A stretch of 64,000 bases of DNA. Source: Kocuria flava. GTDB taxonomy: Bacteria > Actinomycetota > Actinomycetes > Actinomycetales > Micrococcaceae. The position numbers and the translations under genes were made by a program. Position 1 is the first letter of the stretch, and the number at the start of each line of letters is the position of its first letter. The stretch lies in the NCBI RefSeq assembly GCF_001482365.1, contig NZ_CP013254.1, positions 1,860,001-1,924,000 on the forward strand, given 5' to 3'. Shown piece after piece: positions 1-8,017 of this stretch. The notes beneath the pieces are model-generated. The model made no database searches. It was not told the origin of the DNA and worked only from the letters and a program-made list of their open reading frames with translations.

Positions 1-1
1 C

Positions 2-364
2 CTCGTGGCGCTCGCCTTCGCGGTGGCGGCCTCGGCCAACCTGCCGACGATCCTCTACTCCCTGTACTGGAAGGGCTTCACGACCCGCGGGGCCGTGTGG
101 TCCATGTACGGCGGCCTGATCATCTCGGTGGGCCTGATCATCTTCTCCCCGGTGATGTCCGGCACGGAGACCTCGATGATCCCGGGCGCCGACTTCGCGT
201 GGTTCCCGCTGCAGAACCCGGGCATCGTCTCGATCCCGGCGTCCTTCCTCCTCGGCTTCATCGGCTCCGTCACGGAGCGGCGCGTCGAGGACCCGGTCAA
301 GCAGTCCGAGATGGAGGTGCGCTCCCTCACGGGCATCGGCGCCGAGAAGGCCGTCTCGCACTGA
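2..364 (+). CDS. Sodium:solute symporter, C-terminal part (cation/acetate type)
   Basis: The frame is open from the window edge, so only the last 120 or so residues are present. They contain two hydrophobic segments (near TLYS-type LPTILYSLYWKGFTTRGA and the LIISVGLIIFSPVMSG region) and a third around PASFLLGFIGSVTE, followed by a charged cytoplasmic tail ending at EKAVSH. The segment SANLPTILYSLYWKGFTTRG is typical of the SSS family members related to ActP, which take up acetate or similar monocarboxylates with sodium. The substrate is inferred from family resemblance only. A strong hairpin follows 27 bases after the stop, so this is the last gene of its transcript. Confidence 0.8.
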   Translation, partial: LVALAFAVAASANLPTILYSLYWKGFTTRGAVWSMYGGLIISVGLIIFSPVMSGTETSMIPGADFAWFPLQNPGIVSIPASFLLGFIGSVTERRVEDPVKQSEMEVRSLTGIGAEKAVSH

Positions 365-390
365 CCCACCCGCTCCCACCTGGGACGACG

Positions 391-427
391 CACAGCCCGC
401 CCGGAACCCCGTTCCGGGCGGGCTGTG
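391..427 (+). terminator. Rho-independent-type hairpin after the symporter gene
   Basis: Perfect 17-bp stem (391-407 with 411-427) and a 3-base CCC loop. There is no T-run, as is usual for terminators in very GC-rich actinobacteria. Confidence 0.75.
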
Positions 428-551
428 CCGTTGCACATCCGTGAAGAACAGGGCACTGACTTTCAGGTACTGTGGAGTCAGCGGCTCAGGGAGTTCACAG
501 CTTCCGGGGCCGGAGACCGCACAGGACCACGCAACACGAAGGGAAACTGAC

Positions 552-815
552 ATGGGAATTCTCGGTTGGATCGTCCTCGGCCTGATCGCCGGCGCGCTCG
601 CGAAGCTCATCATGCCGGGCAACCAGGGCGGCGGCATCATCGTCACCATCGTCCTCGGCATCGTCGGCGCCCTGCTGGGCGGCTTCCTCGGCTCGCTCAT
701 CGGCATCGGCAGCATCGACAGCTTCTGGGACCTGGGCACGTGGATCACCGCGATCGTCGGCGCCCTGATCGTCCTGTTCATCTGGGGAGCCGTCACCGGC
801 CGCAAGCGCCACTGA
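552..815 (+). CDS. GlsB/YeaQ/YmgE family stress-response membrane protein
   Basis: An 87-residue, strongly hydrophobic protein starting MGILGWIVLGLIAGALAKLI. Three membrane segments are visible (about residues 4-20, 27-50 and 59-80) with a Gly-rich PGNQGGG turn after the first and a short basic tail RKRH. Length and pattern match the transglycosylase-associated / GlsB-YeaQ-YmgE family, which is linked to general stress and acid resistance but has no known biochemical activity. The ATG was chosen because GAAGGGA lies 8 bases upstream; a longer in-frame extension to 441 has no ribosome site. It is flanked by hairpins on both sides and so looks monocistronic. Confidence 0.85.
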   Translation: MGILGWIVLGLIAGALAKLIMPGNQGGGIIVTIVLGIVGALLGGFLGSLIGIGSIDSFWDLGTWITAIVGALIVLFIWGAVTGRKRH

Positions 816-834
816 CACCCGCACCCGGATCCAC

Positions 835-870
835 GGGGCCCCGCACGCCGGCGACGGCGCGCGGGGCCCC
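835..870 (+). terminator. Hairpin between the stress protein gene and dxr
   Basis: GGGGCCCCGC at 835-844 pairs with GCGGGGCCCC at 861-870, loop of 16 bases. Likely terminator of the small membrane protein gene. Confidence 0.6.
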
Positions 871-937
871 GCCGTCGTCCCGGGACCGGCGGCCGGACCC
901 GACACCCGCCCCGGCAGGGGAGGGCCCCGGGGTGGGG

Positions 938-943
938 AATACT
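938..943 (+). promoter_or_regulatory. Candidate -10 box of dxr (leaderless)
   Basis: AATACT ends 7 bases before the dxr ATG, the same spacing as at dapA, dapB and ftsK. The first base departs from TANNNT and no -35 is clear. No Shine-Dalgarno site sits at the start codon, which fits a leaderless transcript. Confidence 0.4.
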
Positions 944-950
944 GGGACCC

Positions 951-2222
951 ATGACCTCCCCCGCCGCCCCCCGCACCCGCCCGACCCCCGAGCTGCAGGC
1001 CCTGGCCGCCGCGGGCCCGCGCCGGATCGCCGTGCTGGGCGCCACGGGCTCCATCGGCACGCAGGCGCTCGACGTCGTGCGCGCCGCCCGGGCCCTGGAC
1101 GGGGGCGGCCCCTTCGAGGTCGTCGCCCTCGCGGCCGGGGCCGGGCGCCTCGAGCTGCTCGCCGAGCAGGCCGTCGAGACCCGCGCGCAGGTCGTGGCCA
1201 CGAGCGGCACCGGCGTGGACGCCGACCGGCTCGCCCGCCTGATCGCCGAGCGCGCGGGCGCCGCGGGCGCGGGCTCCTGGCGCCCGGAGATCCTCCACGG
1301 TCCCGGCGCCGCCGCTGCGGCCGCCGCCCACCCGGGCACCGATCTCGTGCTCAACGGCATCACCGGCTCGATCGGGCTGGCCCCCACGCTGGCCGCCCTG
1401 CGGGCCGGGCACCGGCTCGCCCTCGCCAACAAGGAGTCCCTCGTGGCCGGCGGGGCGCTCGTGCGGGAGGCGGCCGCGGCCACCGGCGACCCGGACGCGA
1501 TCGTGCCCGTGGACTCCGAGCACTCCGCCCTCGCCCAGGCCCTGCGCGGGGGCACCGCCGCGGAGGTCGACCGGCTCGTGCTCACCGCCTCCGGCGGGCC
1601 GTTCCGCGGCCGCACCCGCGCCGAGCTCGAGGCCGTGACCCCGGAGGAGGCACTGCGCCACCCCACCTGGGACATGGGCCCGATGGTCACCACGAACTCC
1701 GCGACCATGGTCAACAAGGCCCTCGAGGTGCTCGAGGCCCACCTGCTCTTCGACGTCCCGCTCGAGCGCATCGACGTGGTGGTCCACCCCCAGTCGGTCG
1801 TGCACTCGATGGTCCAGTTCGTCGACGGCTCCACCCTCGCCCAGGCCTCCCCGCCCGACATGCGCCTGCCCATCGCCCTGGGCCTCGCCTGGCCGCACCG
1901 CGTGCCGGGGGCGGCCCGGCCCTGCGACTGGACCCGCGCGGCCACCTGGACCTTCGAGCCGCTGGACGCCACGGCGTTCCCCGCCGTCGAGCTGATCAAG
2001 GCCGCGGGGGAGCGCGGGGGCACCTTCCCGGCCGTGTTCAACGCGGCCAACGAGGAGGCCGTCCACGCCTTCCACGCCCGGCGCATCGGCTTCCCCGGGA
2101 TCGTCGACACCGTGCGCGCCGTGCTCGAGGACCACGACGAGGACGGACCGCTCACGCTCGAGGCCGTGCTCGCCGCCGAGGAGCGGGCCCGCCGGCTCGC
2201 CCGCGCGCTCCTCTCCCGCTGA
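951..2222 (+). CDS. dxr: 1-deoxy-D-xylulose-5-phosphate reductoisomerase
   Basis: Converts DXP to 2-C-methyl-D-erythritol 4-phosphate with NADPH, the first committed step of the MEP isoprenoid pathway, in the cytoplasm. The 423-residue protein has the dinucleotide motif GATGSIG at 30-36, LALANKESLVAGG near 158-170, the metal-binding VDSEHSA around 187-193 (D188, E190), TASGGPFRG and HPTWDMGP in the active-site loop, and HPQSVVHSMV. About 20 residues are added at the N-terminus relative to many homologues. The next MEP enzyme in the window is ispG at 6808. In mycobacteria dxr is followed directly by the M50 protease and ispG; here metQNI lies between. Confidence 0.97.
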   Translation: MTSPAAPRTRPTPELQALAAAGPRRIAVLGATGSIGTQALDVVRAARALDGGGPFEVVALAAGAGRLELLAEQAVETRAQVVATSGTGVDADRLARLIAERAGAAGAGSWRPEILHGPGAAAAAAAHPGTDLVLNGITGSIGLAPTLAALRAGHRLALANKESLVAGGALVREAAAATGDPDAIVPVDSEHSALAQALRGGTAAEVDRLVLTASGGPFRGRTRAELEAVTPEEALRHPTWDMGPMVTTNSATMVNKALEVLEAHLLFDVPLERIDVVVHPQSVVHSMVQFVDGSTLAQASPPDMRLPIALGLAWPHRVPGAARPCDWTRAATWTFEPLDATAFPAVELIKAAGERGGTFPAVFNAANEEAVHAFHARRIGFPGIVDTVRAVLEDHDEDGPLTLEAVLAAEERARRLARALLSR

Positions 2223-2261
2223 GGGCCGCACCGGTCCCGGCGACGGGGACCGGACCCGCCG

Positions 2262-2270
2262 TGCTAGTCT
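2262..2270 (+). promoter_or_regulatory. Extended -10 promoter of the metQNI operon
   Basis: TGCTAGTCT fits the extended -10 pattern TGnTANNNT and would start transcription near 2277, exactly at the first base-paired helix of the riboswitch. No clear -35 is visible. Confidence 0.55.
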
Positions 2271-2275
2271 GTCGT

Positions 2276-2390
2276 CCGGATGACGAGTCCCAGCACCGAG
2301 CCCTGGCTTGCTGGGCGGCAACCCTCTCCCGTAGTGGGGTGCCCCAGGTGAACCATCCGGCCACGGCCGACGACGGCCGGCGGCAAGTAC
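2276..2390 (+). ncRNA. SAM riboswitch, SAM-IV type, in the metQ leader
   Basis: CCGGATG at 2276-2282 pairs with CATCCGG at 2354-2360 to close the domain (P1). Inside are CCAGC...GCTGG (P2), the SAM-core CGGCAACCCT near 2316, GGGGTGCCCC near 2336-2345 and GGTGA before the closing strand. These are the conserved blocks I associate with the actinobacterial SAM-IV class, which shares its core with SAM-I. A further hairpin, CGGCCG with CGGCCG (2364-2369/2374-2379), follows P1, as expected for SAM-IV. It should repress the downstream methionine transporter when S-adenosylmethionine is high. Exact class is from memory of the consensus; a covariance-model search would settle it. Confidence 0.8.
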
Positions 2391-2494
2391 GGCTCGACGC
2401 CCGCCGCGCTCCGCACCGCGCGCCGATCGACCGTGGCCGCCGGACCCCGGCCTTGCTGACCTCCGCACATCACGGATCCACGGAAAGGCACCCC

Positions 2495-3388
2495 ATGCGA
2501 TCGCAGCGCCTCCCCCTCCTCGCCCTGGCCACGACCCTCGGCCTCACCCTCACCGCCTGCGGCGGCTCCGCCGAGGAGTCCTCCGGCGAGGGCGCCCTCG
2601 CCGACGGCAAGGTCACCATCGGGGTGGTCGGCACCGACCCCACCCACGACGCCCTCAAGCAGCTCGCCGAGGAGCAGGGGATCACCGTCGAGTACGTCGA
2701 CTTCTCCGACTACAACCAGCCCAACCCGGCCACCGAGTCCGGCGACGTGGACATGACCTGGTTCCAGCACATCCCCTTCCTCGCCGACTACAACAACTCG
2801 GCGGGCGGGTCCATCACCCCGGTCGGCTCGACCTCCATCTACCCCCTGGGCCTGTACTCCAACCAGTACGACTCCGTGGAGCAGTTCCGGGAGGGCGACG
2901 AGATCGCCGTCCCCAACGACGCCGTGAACCTCTCCCGGGCGCTGATCGTGCTCGAGTCCGCCGGGCTGATCGAGCTCACGAGCGACACCCTCATCCCCAC
3001 GGAGCTCGACGTCGACACCGAGGCCTCGAAGGTGCGCGTCACCCCGGTCTCCGCCGAGCAGACGGTGCTCTCCCTCGACTCGGTCGCCGGCTCCGTGATC
3101 AACAACGACTTCCTCTCCCGGGCCGACATCGACCCGAAGTCCGCCCTGGCCCAGGACGACCCCGAGGCTGAGGGCTCACGCGCCTACGTCAACCTGTTCA
3201 CCACGACCGAGGAGCTCGCCGACGACGAGACCCTCAAGCAGGTGGCCGGCCTCTACCATGAGCAGCCCGTGATCGACGCGGAGATGACGGAGACCAAGGG
3301 CACCGCCGTGCCGCTGCAGCTGGAGCAGGAGGAGCTGCGCGAGCTCACCGAGCGCTACCAGCAGGAGCTGAAGGACCAGCAGAAGTGA
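2495..3388 (+). CDS. metQ: Methionine-binding lipoprotein of the MetQNI ABC transporter
   Basis: A 297-residue substrate-binding lipoprotein. A signal peptide with a lipobox LTAC puts the lipidated cysteine at C22, so it is anchored on the outer face of the membrane. After a Ser/Glu-rich linker the NLPA/MetQ fold begins at VTIGVVGTDPTHDALKQL; DYNQPNPA, DMTWFQH and the SIYPLGLYS region are typical of the family. It captures methionine (D or L) for import. The ATG follows GGAAAGG by 6 bases. It overlaps metN by four bases. The SAM riboswitch upstream supports methionine rather than another NLPA ligand. Confidence 0.93.
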   Translation: MRSQRLPLLALATTLGLTLTACGGSAEESSGEGALADGKVTIGVVGTDPTHDALKQLAEEQGITVEYVDFSDYNQPNPATESGDVDMTWFQHIPFLADYNNSAGGSITPVGSTSIYPLGLYSNQYDSVEQFREGDEIAVPNDAVNLSRALIVLESAGLIELTSDTLIPTELDVDTEASKVRVTPVSAEQTVLSLDSVAGSVINNDFLSRADIDPKSALAQDDPEAEGSRAYVNLFTTTEELADDETLKQVAGLYHEQPVIDAEMTETKGTAVPLQLEQEELRELTERYQQELKDQQK

Positions 3389-4464
3389 GCGCGGCCGAGC
3401 CCGGCCGGCCGGGCCCGCCCGGGCGCCCCGGTGAGGTGCTCGTGTCCTTCCGCGAGGTCTCCAAGGTCTTCCGCACCGGCAGCGGGCGCGCCGCCCGCGA
3501 GGTGCGCGCCGTCGACGACGTCACCCTCGACGTCCACCGCGGGGAGATCTTCGGGGTGATCGGCTACTCCGGCGCCGGCAAGTCCACCCTCGTGCGGCTG
3601 ATCAACGGCCTCGAGCCCGTCACCAGCGGCTCCCTGACCGTGGCCGGCGTCGAGGTCGCCGGGCGCACCGAGACCGAGCTCGCCCCGGTGCGCCGGGACA
3701 TCGGGATGATCTTCCAGCAGTTCAACCTCTTCACCTCCCGCACCGTGGCCGGCAACGTCGAGTACCCGCTCAAGCGCGCCGGCTGGGACAAGGAGCGGCG
3801 CCGGGAGCGGGTCGCGGAGCTGCTGGAGTTCGTGGGCCTGGCCTCGCGCGCCGGCAACTACCCCGAGCAGCTCTCCGGCGGGCAGAAGCAGCGCGTCGGC
3901 ATCGCCCGCGCACTGGCCACGAGCCCCGAGCTGCTCCTCGCCGACGAGTCGACCTCGGCCCTGGACCCGGAGACCACCCAGGAGGTCCTCCAGCTGCTCC
4001 AGCGGGTCAACCGCGAGCTGGGCATCACGATCGTGATCATCACCCACGAGATGGACGTGGTGCGCACGATCGCCGACCGTGTGGCCGTGATGCAGGACGG
4101 CCGGGTCGTGGAGCACGGCCCCACCGTCGACATCTTCGCCCGCCCGCGCACCGAGACGGCCCGGCGCTTCGTGTCCTCGGTGATGCACACCGTCCCGGAC
4201 GAGCGCGACCTCGAGCGGCTGCGCCGGGCCCACCGGGGCCGGCTCGTGATCGTCGACGTCGGCGACGGCATCGACATCGGCGGCCCGCTCTCCGACGGCG
4301 CCGCCCACGGGGTGCGCTTCACCATCGCCTACGGGGGGATCAGCGTGCTGCAGGAGCAGTCCTTCGGCTCGCTGACCCTCGAGCTGACCGGCCCGGACCC
4401 GGCCGTGCAGGACGTGGTCGAGCAGCTGGCCCGGGTCACCGAGGTGCGGGAGGTGGCGGCGTGA
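3385..4464 (+). CDS. metN: Methionine ABC transporter ATP-binding protein
   Basis: The ATPase that powers methionine import. Walker A is GYSGAGKST at 60-68, the Q-loop is in FQQFNLF, the signature LSGGQ at 163-167, Walker B with catalytic D187-E188 (LADEST), and the switch histidine in ITHEMD. After the ATPase domain (to about residue 260) comes the C-terminal NIL domain (about 275-359), the regulatory methionine-sensing domain of MetN. The GTG start overlaps the metQ stop (GTGA), which predicts translational coupling. An N-terminal Pro/Gly-rich extension of about 20 residues precedes the ABC core. Confidence 0.95.
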   Translation: MSAAEPGRPGPPGRPGEVLVSFREVSKVFRTGSGRAAREVRAVDDVTLDVHRGEIFGVIGYSGAGKSTLVRLINGLEPVTSGSLTVAGVEVAGRTETELAPVRRDIGMIFQQFNLFTSRTVAGNVEYPLKRAGWDKERRRERVAELLEFVGLASRAGNYPEQLSGGQKQRVGIARALATSPELLLADESTSALDPETTQEVLQLLQRVNRELGITIVIITHEMDVVRTIADRVAVMQDGRVVEHGPTVDIFARPRTETARRFVSSVMHTVPDERDLERLRRAHRGRLVIVDVGDGIDIGGPLSDGAAHGVRFTIAYGGISVLQEQSFGSLTLELTGPDPAVQDVVEQLARVTEVREVAA

Positions 4465-5123
4465 ACAACGACTGGTCCCTGCTCGGGCCCCAGCTGCTGA
4501 GCGCGCTGGGGGAGACCCTCTACATGGTCGCCGCGACCCTGCTGCTGGCGGGGGTGCTCGGCATGGTCGTCGGCGTCGGGCTCTACGTCACCCGCCGCGG
4601 CAACATCCTGGAGAACCGGGCGGTGCACTCGGCGATCAACGTCGTCGTGAACTTCGTGCGGCCCATCCCGTTCATCATCCTGCTCGCGGCCCTCGGGCCC
4701 CTCACGCAGAACGTCGTCGGCACCCGGCTGGGGCCGAACGCGGCGATCTTCGCGATGACCATCGGGGCGATGTTCGCCGTGGCGCGCATCGTGGAGCAGA
4801 ACCTCATGAGTGTGGACCCCGGCGTCGTCGAGGCCGCCCGTTCCATGGGCGTGTCCCGGTGGCGGATCATCACCACCGTGATCCTGCCCGAGGCGCTCGG
4901 CCCGCTGGTGCTCGGCTACACGTTCCTCGTCATCGGCATCACCGACATGTCCGCCATGGCCGGTGCGATCGGCGCCGGCGGCCTGGGCGACTTCGCGCTG
5001 CGGCTGGGCTACCAGCGGTTCAACGACGAGGTCACGTGGGCGGCGGTCGCCGTGATCGTGGTGCTGGTCCAGCTGGTCCAGTTCGCCGGCAACCACCTGG
5101 CCCGGCGCATCCTGCGCCGCTGA
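4461..5123 (+). CDS. metI: Methionine ABC transporter permease
   Basis: A 220-residue inner-membrane permease with about five membrane segments. The cytoplasmic coupling (EAA) loop EAARSMGVSRWRIITTVILP contacts MetN. The GTG start overlaps the metN stop by four bases, so Q, N and I form one translationally coupled unit under the SAM riboswitch. The MetI family is normally 215-225 residues, so the length is standard. A 14-bp-stem hairpin closes the operon immediately downstream. Confidence 0.94.
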   Translation: MNNDWSLLGPQLLSALGETLYMVAATLLLAGVLGMVVGVGLYVTRRGNILENRAVHSAINVVVNFVRPIPFIILLAALGPLTQNVVGTRLGPNAAIFAMTIGAMFAVARIVEQNLMSVDPGVVEAARSMGVSRWRIITTVILPEALGPLVLGYTFLVIGITDMSAMAGAIGAGGLGDFALRLGYQRFNDEVTWAAVAVIVVLVQLVQFAGNHLARRILRR

Positions 5124-5138
5124 GCGCACCGGGCGCAC

Positions 5139-5179
5139 CGACGGCCGGCCCCACCCGCGGAGGGAGGGGCCGGCCGTCG
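5139..5179 (+). terminator. Terminator hairpin of metQNI
   Basis: 14-bp perfect stem (5139-5152 with 5166-5179), 13-base loop, 15 bases after the metI stop. Followed only by mixed sequence, no T-run. Confidence 0.75.
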
Positions 5180-5318
5180 TCGTCCCCGGCTCCCGGTCCG
5201 CTCCCGGCCCCGGTCCGGGCGCCGCCCGGGCCGATGGTGCACACTGGTTCCCGCCGTGCCCCGCACGGCACCGCCCCGGCGCCCGCCGCGGGCGCCCGAC
5301 GACCCCGGAGGTCCCCGG

Positions 5319-6653
5319 ATGGGCACGGCCCTGTTCCTGGTGGGCGTGGTGCTGGCCGCCGTGGCCATCGCCGCCTCGATCGCGCTGCACGAGCTCGGCC
5401 ACCTGGTGCCCGCCAAGCTGTTCGGGGTGCGCGTGACCCAGTACATGGTCGGCTTCGGGCGCACCCTCGTGTCCGTCCGGCGCGGGGAGACCGAGTACGG
5501 TCTCAAGGCCGTCCCGCTGGGCGGCTACGTCGCGATGGCCGGGATGTACCCGCCGGCCGCGGACGGCGCCCCTGCCGTCGCCTCCCGCACCGGCTTCCTG
5601 CAGCAGCTCGCGGCGCAGGCCCGCACCGCGGACGAGGAGCGCACCGGCCCCGCGGGGGACGGCCGCGAGTTCCACCGCCTGCCCGTGTGGCAGCGGGTCG
5701 TGATCATGCTGGGCGGGCCCGTGATGAACCTGCTGCTGGGCACCCTGTGCCTGACCGTGCTGCTCACCGGCTTCGGCACCCCCACCCCGACCACCACGGT
5801 CGCGTGGGTCGCCGAGTGCGTGGTGCCCGCCGAGCAGCAGGCCGCCGGGCGCACCGAGTGCGGCCCCGGGGACCCGCCGGCCCCCGCCAACGCCGCCGGG
5901 CTGCGCCCGGGTGACGTCGTGACCGCCGTCGACGGCGCGCCGGTGGGCTCGTGGACCGAGCTCACCGAGCGGATCCGGGACCGGGCGGGGAGCCCGACCA
6001 CCGTGGTCCTCGAGCGCGGGGACCGCACCGTCACGGCCGAGCTCACCCCCGTGGCCACCTCCCGGCCGGTCCTGGACGCCACCGGCGCCGCGGTGACCGG
6101 GGAGGACGGGCAGCCGCGCTACGAGGACGCCGGGTTCATCGGCATCAGCCCCACCAGCGAGCCCGTCCGGCAGCCGGTCGGGGAGGTCCCGGGCGCGGTC
6201 GCCGAGGCGCTGGGCCGGATCGCCGGGGTGGTCCTGCACCTGCCCGAGCGGGTGGTCGAGGTGGGCCGCGCCGCCTTCGGGGACGCCCCCCGGGACCCGG
6301 ACGGGCCGATCTCCGTGGTCGGGGTCGGCCGCATCTCCGGGGAGATCGCCGCCCACGAGGAGATCGCGCTGCGGGACAAGGCGGCCTCGCTGGTCGGGCT
6401 GGTCGGCTCCGTGAACCTGGCCCTGTTCGTCTTCAACCTGCTGCCGCTGCTGCCCCTCGACGGCGGGCACATCGCCGGGGCCCTGTGGGAGCAGCTGCGC
6501 CGCGGCAGCGCCCGCGTGCTCGGCCGCGCGGACCCCGGGCCCTTCGACCCGGCCCGCCTGCTGCCCCTCACCTGGACCGTGGCCGCCCTGATGATCGGGG
6601 TCTCGGGGCTGCTGGTCTACGCCGACGTCGTGGCCCCGGTGCAGCTGTTCTGA
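5319..6653 (+). CDS. rseP: Site-2 intramembrane zinc metalloprotease (M50, RseP/Rip1 family)
   Basis: Cleaves membrane-bound anti-sigma factors and other single-span proteins within the bilayer. The 444-residue protein has HELGH at 24-28 in the first membrane helix (zinc ligands H24, H28, catalytic E25), a PDZ-type domain around 190-260 (AGLRPGDVVTAVDGAPVGSW), and the third-ligand motif LLPLLPLDGGH with D381 in a C-terminal helix, followed by a last membrane segment. The start ATG follows GGAGGT by 6 bases; 21 more in-frame codons upstream look untranslated. In Mycobacterium the orthologue Rip1 sits between dxr and ispG, the same neighbourhood except for the inserted metQNI. Confidence 0.92.
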   Translation: MGTALFLVGVVLAAVAIAASIALHELGHLVPAKLFGVRVTQYMVGFGRTLVSVRRGETEYGLKAVPLGGYVAMAGMYPPAADGAPAVASRTGFLQQLAAQARTADEERTGPAGDGREFHRLPVWQRVVIMLGGPVMNLLLGTLCLTVLLTGFGTPTPTTTVAWVAECVVPAEQQAAGRTECGPGDPPAPANAAGLRPGDVVTAVDGAPVGSWTELTERIRDRAGSPTTVVLERGDRTVTAELTPVATSRPVLDATGAAVTGEDGQPRYEDAGFIGISPTSEPVRQPVGEVPGAVAEALGRIAGVVLHLPERVVEVGRAAFGDAPRDPDGPISVVGVGRISGEIAAHEEIALRDKAASLVGLVGSVNLALFVFNLLPLLPLDGGHIAGALWEQLRRGSARVLGRADPGPFDPARLLPLTWTVAALMIGVSGLLVYADVVAPVQLF

Positions 6654-6807
6654 GCGCCCCGGGTGGGGCGGGCACGGGGTCGGGGTCGTCACACCGTCCA
6701 CCGCCCCCGGGGACCCATGGGGCACAATGGAGGACGACGACGGGCCCGCCTGCGGGCCCCGCTGCCACCGCTCGACGTCCCCGCCCTCGACCTCTCGGAG
6801 GAACTCC

Positions 6808-7977
6808 TTGACCCCGGTCAGCCTCGGCATGCCCGCCGCGCCCCAGCCCGTCCTCGCCCCCCGCCGGAAGACCCGGCAGATCCGGGTCGGGTCCGTCGGC
6901 GTCGGCTCCGACTCGCCGGTGAGCGTCCAGTCGATGACCACGACCCCCACCACGGACATCAACGCGACCCTGCAGCAGATCGCGGAGCTCAACGCCGCCG
7001 GCTGCGACATCGTCCGGGTGGCCTGCCCGTCGCAGGACGACGCCGACGCGCTGCCGATCATCGCGAGGAAGTCCCCGATCCCGGTGATCGCCGACATCCA
7101 CTTCCAGCCCAAGTACGTCTACGCCGCGATCGACGCCGGCTGCGCCGGGGTGCGCGTGAACCCGGGCAACATCCGCAAGTTCGACGACCAGGTCGGGCAG
7201 ATCGCCCGCGCCGCCAAGGACGCCGGGGTCTCGATCCGCATCGGTGTCAACGCCGGATCGCTCGACCAGCGGATCATGGACAAGCACGGCAGGGCCACCC
7301 CCGAGGCCCTCGTCGAGTCCGCCGTGTGGGAGGCGTCGCTGTTCGAGGAGCACGACTTCCACGACTTCAAGATCTCCGTCAAGCACAACGACCCCGTGAC
7401 GATGGTCCGCGCCTACCAGCTGCTCGCCGAGCGCGGGGACTGGCCGCTGCACCTGGGCGTGACCGAGGCCGGCCCGGCCTTCCAGGGGACCGTCAAGTCC
7501 GCCACGGCCTTCGGCGCGCTGCTCTCCCAGGGCATCGGCGACACGATCCGGGTCTCCCTCTCCGCCCCGCCGGTGGAGGAGGTCAAGGTCGGCGCGCAGA
7601 TCCTGCAGTCCCTGGGCCTGCGCCCGCGCAAGCTCGAGATCGTCTCCTGCCCCTCCTGCGGCCGCGCCCAGGTGGACGTCTACAAGCTCGCCGACGAGGT
7701 CACCGAGGGCCTCGAGGGCCTCACCGTGCCGCTGCGCGTGGCGGTCATGGGCTGCGTGGTCAACGGCCCGGGGGAGGCCCGCGAGGCCGACCTCGGCGTG
7801 GCCTCCGGCAACGGCAAGGGCCAGATCTTCGTCAAGGGCGAGGTCGTGCGGACCGTGCCCGAGGACCGGATCGTGGAGACGCTGCTGGCCGAGGCCCACC
7901 GCATCGCCGAGGAGATGGCCGCCGAGGAGGACGCGGAGACCGCCGGCCCCGCCGGGCCCGTCGTCACCGTCGGCTGA
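6808..7977 (+). CDS. ispG: (E)-4-hydroxy-3-methylbut-2-enyl-diphosphate synthase
   Basis: Reduces MEcPP to HMBPP in the MEP pathway using a [4Fe-4S] cluster. The 389-residue protein opens with conserved VSLGMPAAPQPVLAPRRKT, then the TIM-barrel half. The cluster ligands are C281, C284 (CPSCGR), C316 (GCVVNGPGE) and E323; the spacing equals that of known IspG proteins. The start is a TTG, chosen because GGAGGA lies 5 bases upstream and because homologues begin at this point; an in-frame ATG at 6727 would add 27 residues that look unlike the family. It forms the MEP/protease cluster with dxr and the M50 gene. Confidence 0.95.
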   Translation: MTPVSLGMPAAPQPVLAPRRKTRQIRVGSVGVGSDSPVSVQSMTTTPTTDINATLQQIAELNAAGCDIVRVACPSQDDADALPIIARKSPIPVIADIHFQPKYVYAAIDAGCAGVRVNPGNIRKFDDQVGQIARAAKDAGVSIRIGVNAGSLDQRIMDKHGRATPEALVESAVWEASLFEEHDFHDFKISVKHNDPVTMVRAYQLLAERGDWPLHLGVTEAGPAFQGTVKSATAFGALLSQGIGDTIRVSLSAPPVEEVKVGAQILQSLGLRPRKLEIVSCPSCGRAQVDVYKLADEVTEGLEGLTVPLRVAVMGCVVNGPGEAREADLGVASGNGKGQIFVKGEVVRTVPEDRIVETLLAEAHRIAEEMAAEEDAETAGPAGPVVTVG

Positions 7978-8017
7978 GCAGGACCGGGACGAGGGCGCGG
8001 AACGGGGGAGCGGGGCC

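Noticed and set aside
495..2468. Minus-strand open frame of 657 codons opposite dxr
   Set aside because: Composition is Gly/Arg/Pro/His-rich without any fold, and it lies exactly opposite a well-supported enzyme. In DNA this GC-rich, stop codons are rare in other frames.
4329..7112. Minus-strand open frame of 927 codons opposite metI, the M50 gene and ispG
   Set aside because: Same composition bias, no recognisable domain, covers three real genes and their terminator.
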